Source: Herbaspirillum seropedicae | GTDB lineage: Bacteria > Pseudomonadota > Gammaproteobacteria > Burkholderiales > Burkholderiaceae_D | NCBI RefSeq assembly: GCF_001040945.1 | Contig: NZ_CP011930.1 | Span: forward strand, 1-64,000 | Length of the DNA: 64,000 nucleotides | Direction of reading: 5' to 3' | Part shown: positions 58,413 through 64,000 of the stretch, one piece after another | Layout: each line of letters begins with the position of its first letter | Numbering within the stretch: position 1 is the first letter of the stretch | Made by a program: the position numbers and the translations under genes | The notes under the pieces: model-generated | What the model was told of the DNA's origin: nothing | Databases searched by the model: none | Seen by the model: the letters and a program-made list of their open reading frames with translations, nothing else

Positions 58413-58884
58413 GATCGTTCCTTGTGAGAGATAAGGATGAGCACTTCAACCCGGCCCGACGCTTGTGGATCAGTCGTTGTGTGCTGTCATCGTGGAACCA
58501 AGTTTAGGGATCGGGCTGGCCGAGAAAAAGCCGACAAACCGGAATACATCATTCCAGAAATGCGAACAATCAGTTTTTTCGATGCTGTACTTGGCCTTTT
58601 TCGCTGCAACTGCACATGCTGGATGGGCCAGGCGTTAAGGCACTATTAAAGATAAGTTATTGATTATTATAGGAAAGAGGCGGTATCTCGCTGTGGTGTC
58701 GGCCACCGCACCCCGCATCGACTTTGCGATGCCGCAAAGCGAATTCTATCGGGCCGATACAAAATGCCAATGACTTGTTCAAACTATTTGATCAAGTTTT
58801 TCAGGGCTTCGTTATATACGCTAAGATATAGCGAAGCCGGCCACCCCGCCCTGCTCCTTCCCTCCCACGAACCTGTCGTCGCCC
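58413..58884. other. Intergenic region with palindrome
   Basis: No gene is supported. It contains an AT-rich stretch around 58640-58670 and a near-perfect palindrome GGCTTCGTTATAT / ATATAGCGAAGCC (58805-58817 with 58826-58838) 47 bases before the amidotransferase-like gene. That site is a likely operator or hairpin, of unknown regulator. Confidence 0.4.
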
Positions 58885-59634
58885 ATGAACAAGACCGCCC
58901 TCGCCCTGCGCCATGTCGTTTCCGAAGATCTGGGCCAATTGGCGCCGCTGCTGGCGCGCAGTGGCTACCAGGTGCGCCATTTCGACGTCGGCGTAGACAG
59001 TTTCGACCAGGTCTCGCCGCTGGATGCGGACCTGCTCATCGTGCTGGGCGGTCCCATTGCGGTCTATGACACCGAGGCCTATCCCTGGCTGCGCGCCGAG
59101 ATCGCCTGGTTGCGCGCGCGCCTGCTGGAAGACCTGCCCACGCTGGGCCTGGGCCTGGGTGCGCAGCTCATGGCGGCAGCGCTGCATGCCCGCGTCTATC
59201 CCGGCAGTTGCGGCAAGGAAATCGGCTGGAGCCGCCTGCAGGCCGGCCCGCACCTGGACGAGCATGCCTGGTTGCGCCAGCTGGTGGACCAGGAAACCCG
59301 CGTGCTGCACTGGCATGGCGACACCTTCGACCTGCCGCGCGGGGCGCGCCACCTCGCCTCTTCCGACATGTACCCGCACCAGGCCTTCGCCTGGGGCCGC
59401 CATTGCCTGGCGCTGCAATTCCACCCCGAAGTGGACGTGCGCACGGTCGAGCAATGGATGCTGGGCCATGCCCATGAGATCGCCCACACCCGCAATATCA
59501 GCCTGGCGCGGCTGCGCGCAGACGCCCAGCAATATGGACGCCGCTTCGAGGAGGCGGCGCGACGCTTCTGGCAGGGCTGGCTGCACAGCCTGGATGGCCT
59601 GGACGGCAGCGAGGAACACAGGCGCAGCGCCTAG
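58885..59634 (+). CDS. Class I glutamine amidotransferase-like protein, nucleophile missing
   Basis: A 249-residue protein of the GATase1 fold (GMP synthase subunit-like). LGGPIAVYD and LQFHPEV (with the family His) are conserved. But the nucleophile elbow, usually LGICLGAQ, reads LGLGLGAQ, with Gly90 in place of the catalytic Cys. Hydrolysis of glutamine is therefore improbable; it may bind a different substrate or serve a regulatory role, or have another cysteine elsewhere. The C-terminal helix extends to residue 249. Start at ATG 58885. It is a solitary gene behind a palindrome. Confidence 0.8.
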   Translation: MNKTALALRHVVSEDLGQLAPLLARSGYQVRHFDVGVDSFDQVSPLDADLLIVLGGPIAVYDTEAYPWLRAEIAWLRARLLEDLPTLGLGLGAQLMAAALHARVYPGSCGKEIGWSRLQAGPHLDEHAWLRQLVDQETRVLHWHGDTFDLPRGARHLASSDMYPHQAFAWGRHCLALQFHPEVDVRTVEQWMLGHAHEIAHTRNISLARLRADAQQYGRRFEEAARRFWQGWLHSLDGLDGSEEHRRSA

Positions 59635-59663
59635 GCCGTTTTTTCAGCCCGCATTTTCAGTCC

Positions 59664-59835
59664 CCCTTTTTCTACACCCTCTTTTTCTACACCCTCTTTT
59701 TCTACACCCTCTTTTTCTACACCCTCTTTTTCTACACCCCTTTTTCTACACCCCTTTTTCTACACCCCTTTTTCTACACCCCTTTTTCTACACCCCTTTT
59801 TCTACACCCCTTTTTCTACCCCCCCTTTTTTCTAT
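59664..59835. repeat. TTTTTCTACACCC minisatellite, 14/15-bp units
   Basis: Four tandem 15-base units TTTTTCTACACCCTC (59667-59726) are followed by six 14-base units TTTTTCTACACCCC (59727-59810) and one or two degenerate copies. The units are exact. It follows the amidotransferase-like gene by 32 bases and could act as a terminator, a slippage site, or a binding array for a protein. It is not a CRISPR array (units too short, no spacers). Copy number probably varies between strains. Confidence 0.9.
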
Positions 59836-60124
59836 CCCCCTTGGCAAGCCCAGGGTGGTAGTTCCATCCTGTTACCAATGCTTTCAAGCGCTCACGTTCG
59901 CTTGCATTTTTGCTCGAACCACCACCCCCATCGACGTTCAGACTACAGGCAGGCACGGCCAACGCCGACGTTGCAATGCAGCGCGGCAATTTCCGTGATC
60001 CGGGAAGGTGAGAATCAGTCCTTGTCTGACACGGAAACGGCGCCACGATCGCGTACAGTGCTTGCACGGATTGTTAGTTTCAACAATCGCGTTTCTAACT
60101 CGAAAAGTGTAAGGAGGTAACAAA
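59836..60124. other. Gap with promoter for small exported protein
   Basis: No gene is supported. Downstream is a strong AGGAGG ribosome site at about 60112-60117 for the following gene; an upstream region near 60070-60100 (TTGTTAGTTTCAACAAT) contains an inverted element TTGTTAG...CAACAA that could be a promoter or operator. Confidence 0.4.
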
Positions 60125-60445
60125 ATGAAGGCACGCCATATTCTGATTTCGTCCCTGTTCATGGCCCTGGCTGGCGGTGCAATGGCGCAGAGCAGCGCAC
60201 CGGTTGCACCTTCTTCCACCGCAACCAATGGCGCTCCCTCGAACGATCCCTTCGTGCAGAAGCGTCAGGCCGATGCCGATGCAAAGGCGCAGTACAAGGC
60301 CGAAAAGAAGGCCGCCAAGCAAGAGTACAAGCAGGATCGCGCCCAGGCCAAGGCGCAGCTGAAACAGGAGCGCCAGGAATCGACCGCGCAGCGCAATGAG
60401 GCGCTGGCGACCACCCCTGCCGCACCGGTGGACAAGTCGCACTGA
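60125..60445 (+). CDS. Small exported lysine/alanine-rich protein
   Basis: A 106-residue protein with a signal peptide (about 1-21, ending GGAMAQ), a Ser/Pro/Ala linker and a charged helical, probably coiled-coil, segment (QADADAKAQYKAEKKAAKQE and after). Preceded by a strong AGGAGG and followed by a terminator. No family recognised; similar alanine/lysine-rich periplasmic proteins occur in Burkholderiales, function unknown. Well expressed judging by its ribosome site. Confidence 0.75.
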   Translation: MKARHILISSLFMALAGGAMAQSSAPVAPSSTATNGAPSNDPFVQKRQADADAKAQYKAEKKAAKQEYKQDRAQAKAQLKQERQESTAQRNEALATTPAAPVDKSH

Positions 60446-60473
60446 TCTTCAAGCGCAGCGTTAATTCGTGATG

Positions 60474-60507
60474 AAAGCCCCGGTCCTGCTGGATCGGGGC
60501 TTTTTTT
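60474..60507 (+). terminator. Rho-independent terminator
   Basis: Stem AAAGCCCCG...CGGGGCTTT (60474-60482 with 60495-60503) extended by GTCC/GGAT with a TGCT loop, followed by a T run. Confidence 0.9.
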
Positions 60508-60729
60508 CATCAGCTCGCCGCGCCTTCATTTTGTTAGAAATGAAGAAAGGCAGTGTTAGTGCCATCAGAAAAAACTATAACAACATTGACCAGCGGAAAA
60601 GTTGCCGAAAGACCATCGGAAAACGCGGCTTCAATCCCATTTTCGACGTCATCGGAACGTTGAGCGACGCCTGTTTTCCGAGCCGTTTTTTCATCCAAAT
60701 CGGCGACTGGGCAAGCCCATCAAACCGCC

Positions 60730-62001
60730 TCAGTTACGCCCCTGCCGCCACAGGCGGCGCGCCGCCCAGGCCGCGCCCATCACTTGCAGCAGCATGAAGC
60801 CGGCCACGGCGTTCCATCCGGCATGTTCCCAGAACCATCCCCCCACCGAGCCCAGGATGCTGCCGCCCAGGTAATACGCCAGCAGGTAGAGCGAGGCCGC
60901 GTGCCCCTTGCCCTCGCGGGCCATGCGGCCGACCCAGCTGCTGGCGGCGGAATGGGTGGTGAAGAAGCCGATGGTCAGCAACACGATGCCGCCGATCACC
61001 AGCACCAGCGATGAGGTGCAGGTCAGCAGCAGGCCCAGGCAGGAGACGCCGATACCGGCGGCGACCAGGGGTGCGCGGCCATAGCGGTCGGCCAGTGCAC
61101 CGGCCCAGGACGAGGACAGCATGCCGAACAGATAGGCGCTGAAGATCAGGCCGGTGACCGTGGCTGAGAGTGAGAATGGCGGGCTCATCAGGCGAAATCC
61201 CGCATAGTTGTACGAAGTCACGAACACGCCCATGTTCAGCGCGGCGATGGCAAAACACAGCGGCAAGCGGGCGTGGCGCAGATGGCCGCGCCAGAGCGCG
61301 AAGTGGTCGGCCAAGCGCATGCTGCTGTTGCGCACGAAGTGACGCGAGGCCGGCAGCATCATCACGAAGGCCACTGCCAGCGCCAGGTCCAGGGCGCCGA
61401 TGATGAGCATGCCGGCGCGCCAGCCCAGATGTTCGGCCAGCACGCTCATGGCGACCCGTCCGGCCATGCCGCCAAAGGCGTTGCCGCCCACATACAGGCC
61501 CATGGCAAATCCCAGCCCGGCCGCATCGATTTCCTCGGCCAGGTAGGCCATGGCGACCGCGGGCACGCCGCCCAAGGCGATGCCTTCGAGGGTGCGCGCC
61601 AGCAGCAGCAGATGCCAGTCCGGCGCCACACCCGCGGCCAGGTTGCAGCAGGCCGCCGTGGCCAGCGAGGCGAACATCAGTTCGCGGCGGCCATAGCGTT
61701 CGGACAGCATGCCCGCCAGCACGATGGACACGGCCAGCAAGCCCGTGGACAGCGACAGGGCCAGGGAAGCGCTGGCTGCGCCGATGCCGAATTCCTGCGC
61801 GAAGATGGGCAGCAAGGGTTGTACGCAATACAGCAGCGAGAAGGTGGCAAAACCTGAGAAGAACAGCGCCAGCACGATGCGGGCGTAGGCGGCGCTGCCG
61901 CGGGTGGCGCCACGGGGTGCGGCTTCTGGCGCGGTCTGCGCTGGCGTCACGGGAGCGTCGGCGTGGGCCGCGCGGGCGGCCGGGTCGGACAGGGACTGCA
62001 T
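60730..62001 (-). CDS. MFS transporter (YnfM/arabinose-efflux-like)
   Basis: A 423-residue major facilitator with about 12 helices and the AGMLSERYGRRELM loop typical of drug-efflux or sugar-efflux families. An Ala-rich cytoplasmic N-tail (about 1-40) precedes the first helix. AAGGAAT precedes the ATG at 62001. It diverges from a LysR gene across a 187-base gap with a perfect palindrome, so it probably is LysR-controlled. Substrate unknown. Confidence 0.87.
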   Translation of the reverse strand: MQSLSDPAARAAHADAPVTPAQTAPEAAPRGATRGSAAYARIVLALFFSGFATFSLLYCVQPLLPIFAQEFGIGAASASLALSLSTGLLAVSIVLAGMLSERYGRRELMFASLATAACCNLAAGVAPDWHLLLLARTLEGIALGGVPAVAMAYLAEEIDAAGLGFAMGLYVGGNAFGGMAGRVAMSVLAEHLGWRAGMLIIGALDLALAVAFVMMLPASRHFVRNSSMRLADHFALWRGHLRHARLPLCFAIAALNMGVFVTSYNYAGFRLMSPPFSLSATVTGLIFSAYLFGMLSSSWAGALADRYGRAPLVAAGIGVSCLGLLLTCTSSLVLVIGGIVLLTIGFFTTHSAASSWVGRMAREGKGHAASLYLLAYYLGGSILGSVGGWFWEHAGWNAVAGFMLLQVMGAAWAARRLWRQGRN

Positions 62002-62093
62002 GGAGGATTCCTTGCGACGGCGGGCACGGGGCCGGGCCTGCCGTCACTGTAGAGTGGATGAGTGGGTGAGCAGCCAGTCTGGAAGAAATCCCT

Positions 62094-62109
62094 TATATTG
62101 TCCAATATA
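62094..62109. promoter_or_regulatory. Palindromic operator-like site in MFS/LysR gap
   Basis: TATATTG TC CAATATA is a perfect 7-bp inverted repeat in the divergent gap, 80 bases before the LysR ATG. A LysR-type binding site is likely but unproven. Confidence 0.55.
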
Positions 62110-62188
62110 TGGGACAGGGGTAGTCCATCTGCAAAACAGATGGCCAGGCATCAGAAGCCCTGTCACGGACCACTCATCAGGACTGCTC

Positions 62189-63079
62189 ATGGAACTCCGC
62201 CATCTTCGCTATTTCCTCGCCGTTGCCGAGCAACGCAGCTTCACGCGTGCCGCGGAAAAAGTGGGCATCGGCCAGCCGCCGCTGTCGATGCAGATCAAGG
62301 CGCTGGAAGAGGAAGTCGGCGGGGCGCTGTTCCTGCGCAGTTCGCAAGGAGTGGAATTGTCGGAGGTCGGACGCGTCCTGCTGCCGCATGCGCAGCGCGC
62401 CGTGGACCAGGCCGAACAGGCCCTGCGGGCCGCGCGCCAGGCGGCCAGCGGTGAGACTGGATTACTGCGTATGGGCTTTACTTCTTCGGCGGTATTCCAT
62501 CCCCTGGTCTCGCATGCCCTGCAGCAGTTCCGCGAACGGCATCGCAAGCTGGAGATCTCGCTGAGCGAAGGCATCACCGAACAGTTGCTGGCCGATATCG
62601 CGGCCTCGCAGCTGGACGCCGCGTTCGTGCGCATCGTCACCACGCCCTCGGCGGCGCTGGGGGTGGTGGAACTGCCGGCGGAAAAATTGAAGGTGGCGCT
62701 GCCGCGTTCGCATCCCCTGGCGCGACGCAAGTCGCTGCGCTTGCAGGATCTGGCCAGCGAGAATTTCATCATGGTGCCGCGTGGCAAAGGTTCGGCCTTG
62801 TACGACAGCATCTTCAGCGCCTGCCAGGCTGCCGGCTTCGATCCACAGGTGATCCAGCTGGCCCCGCAACTGACCTCGGCCATCAACCTGGTGGCCTCAG
62901 GCCTGGGCATTTCCATCGTGCCCGAAGCCATCGAACAGGTGCAGCTGGCGCAGGTGCGTTACGTCGAGATCGTCGAGCCGGCGCCGCGTGCGCAATTGTC
63001 GCTGGCCTATCATCGCCAGTCGATTGCGGCCTCGCGCTTTGCCGCCCATCTGCAGCGTTCGCTGCGGCGGGCGGGCTGA
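62189..63079 (+). CDS. LysR family regulator (YnfL-like)
   Basis: A 296-residue LysR regulator with N-terminal HTH (MELRHLRYFLAVAEQRSFTR then AAEKVGIGQPPLSMQIKALE) and a C-terminal ligand domain. The ATG at 62189 gives the standard start; the frame is open upstream. It diverges from an MFS gene, the paired regulator-exporter layout, with the palindrome at 62094-62109 in the gap. Confidence 0.88.
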   Translation: MELRHLRYFLAVAEQRSFTRAAEKVGIGQPPLSMQIKALEEEVGGALFLRSSQGVELSEVGRVLLPHAQRAVDQAEQALRAARQAASGETGLLRMGFTSSAVFHPLVSHALQQFRERHRKLEISLSEGITEQLLADIAASQLDAAFVRIVTTPSAALGVVELPAEKLKVALPRSHPLARRKSLRLQDLASENFIMVPRGKGSALYDSIFSACQAAGFDPQVIQLAPQLTSAINLVASGLGISIVPEAIEQVQLAQVRYVEIVEPAPRAQLSLAYHRQSIAASRFAAHLQRSLRRAG

Positions 63080-63109
63080 GCGGCCCGCCGTTCAGGCCTG
63101 TCGATGAAA

Positions 63110-63601
63110 TCAGTGCTGGTTGGGTTTGAAGCGTCGCAGCAGCGAGTTGGCCTGTTGCAGGAACGCCCGGGGGTATTGTTCCACCAGCCTTTCCAGCGCG
63201 GGCAGCATGCGCTCCAGGGCGATGGTCAGGGCGATGTCGCTGATCTCTTCGCCCCAGAGCACCTTCTGCACGAAGGCGACCGGGCCGATATCGGCAATGA
63301 GGCTCATGCTCATCTGGCGTTCCAGCGTGTCCGTGCGCGGTCCGAAGGACTCGTCGAAGATGCGCATGATCGCGGCTTCTAGTTCCCTGCGCAGGCTTCT
63401 GCCGGGGGCGTCCGGCGCAGGCGGCGATGGCTGGCGCGGTGCTTTGGCCGGCGCATTCCCGATCAGTGCGCTGGCCTCCCCCGCCATACGACTGAGTTGC
63501 TGCACATGCAGGGTCAGCGCGCTGATCTCGGCGAGCAAGGAGCGCAGTGGCATCTGTTCCGGCATGTCCGATCCGGCTGGGCCGGCTGGTAATGGATTCA
63601 T
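63110..63601 (-). CDS. Hypothetical protein
   Basis: Unrecognised 163-residue protein (ATG at 63601, MNPLPAGPAGSD). An N-terminal helical part with LLAEISALTLHVQQLSRMAG, a Pro/Ala-rich linker (about 55-70), and a C-terminal helical domain with GPVAFVQKVLWGEEISDIAL. Soluble, no signal peptide or membrane helix. Ribosome site is weak. It converges on the LysR gene. Confidence 0.6.
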   Translation of the reverse strand: MNPLPAGPAGSDMPEQMPLRSLLAEISALTLHVQQLSRMAGEASALIGNAPAKAPRQPSPPAPDAPGRSLRRELEAAIMRIFDESFGPRTDTLERQMSMSLIADIGPVAFVQKVLWGEEISDIALTIALERMLPALERLVEQYPRAFLQQANSLLRRFKPNQH

Positions 63602-63913
63602 GTTGTTCTTGTTGCTCAGGCAATTGGGGAGCTGCCCAAACCGCCTGCGTGAATCGATCGGACCGACGGGACCGCCCCCACGCGGATGAACCGTCGGCTT
63701 GCATGCATGCCCTTGCCTTGCGCACCGATCCTCTGGACGACACAGAGATCGCGGGAAGCAACCGGCATGAGTTTCCCTGTGGAAACAGCGCAAAGTATAG
63801 TGCGGTGCAAAAATTTACGCATGACAATTTCGCCCGCGTTTAGCGTAGACGCCACAGTGTTCTCCGGAAATATTGTTCAGATAATAAAAGAAAACGCCGA
63901 TGTTGCGTTTCAT
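63602..63913. other. Gap upstream of hypothetical gene
   Basis: No gene is supported. It must hold the promoter of the leftward hypothetical gene. The right half is AT-rich. Confidence 0.35.
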
Positions 63914-64000
63914 TCATGTCTTATTCATGTCTTTGTATTTTTTTACTTTCCACTCCAGCGTGCTTCGTCCCAAGGCCTGCTTGCGGCAAATCGTCGCAGT
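63914..64000 (-). CDS. C-terminal end of a Fis-type HTH protein (partial)
   Basis: The minus strand reads 28 codons from the window edge to TGA (63914-63916). The peptide includes ICRKQALGRSTLEWKVKKY, which resembles the last helix-turn-helix of Fis or sigma-54-dependent activators (ALGxSxxTLxxKLKKY). The rest of the gene lies beyond the window, so identity is tentative. Confidence 0.4.
   Translation of the reverse strand, partial: TATICRKQALGRSTLEWKVKKYKDMNKT

Noticed and set aside
59664..59835. CRISPR array
   Set aside because: Units are 14-15 bases, directly abutting, with no spacers and no cas genes.
59024..59998. Open frame reading the minisatellite as LFLHP repeats
   Set aside because: It overlaps the amidotransferase-like gene in another frame and its coding character comes only from the repeat.

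Overview
The window opens at the dnaA start codon with dnaA-dnaN-gyrB, so the genome was evidently linearised there. High GC, the run of LysR, MHS and DUF4148 genes, and the style of the DnaA, GyrB and T6SS proteins suggest a Burkholderiales betaproteobacterium, most likely Oxalobacteraceae and Herbaspirillum-like. This placement is by recognition, not by a search. No rRNA, tRNA, insertion sequence or CRISPR array was seen.

Layout. 1-5.8 kb: replication genes, with two DnaA boxes and a terminator after dnaA. 5.85-12.43 kb: a visibly AT-richer island between two strong hairpins. It holds a divergent XRE regulator, an sce7726-family protein with a D...ExK nuclease-like core, an sce7725 (beta-family) protein, a 1022-residue reverse transcriptase fused to a nitrilase-like domain, and an overlapping gene for an unrecognised protein with a CxxC...CxxH motif. 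It looks like a reverse-transcriptase defence system with an unfamiliar gene set and is the main discovery candidate. 12.4-19.1 kb: a catabolic cluster of class III aminotransferase or phospho-lyase, APH-fold kinase, AraC regulator, MHS transporter and amidase. The kinase plus phospho-lyase pairing suggests breakdown of a phosphorylated amino alcohol or hydroxylysine-like compound.

19.5-29 kb: a periplasmic binding protein with a GGDEF/EAL protein (GGDEF degenerate, EAL intact), a DUF4148 protein, a heavy-metal two-component system with a likely CusR-type box, a small XRE regulator, a DUF445 protein and an acyl-CoA synthetase. 29.3-41.0 kb: an orphan type VI secretion cluster in the order VgrG, lipase, Tli4, Tli4, lipase (frameshifted), Tli4, lipase (wrecked), Tli4, PAAR. 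It is a repeatedly duplicated toxin-immunity array in which later toxins have decayed while the immunity genes stay intact.

41-51.4 kb: a chemoreceptor, an orphan ABC ATPase, a small membrane protein, a FecI-FecR-TonB receptor iron-uptake module with a Fur-like box, a DUF2325 protein under a second Fur-like box, and a divergent MFS/LysR pair. 51.4-64 kb: a CoA-transferase with divergent LysR, FUSC, an MscS channel, two DUF4148 proteins (one with three internal repeats), a glutamine-amidotransferase-like protein without its catalytic Cys, a 14/15-bp minisatellite, a small exported charged protein, a divergent MFS/LysR pair, an unknown protein, and at the edge the last codons of a Fis-type helix-turn-helix protein.
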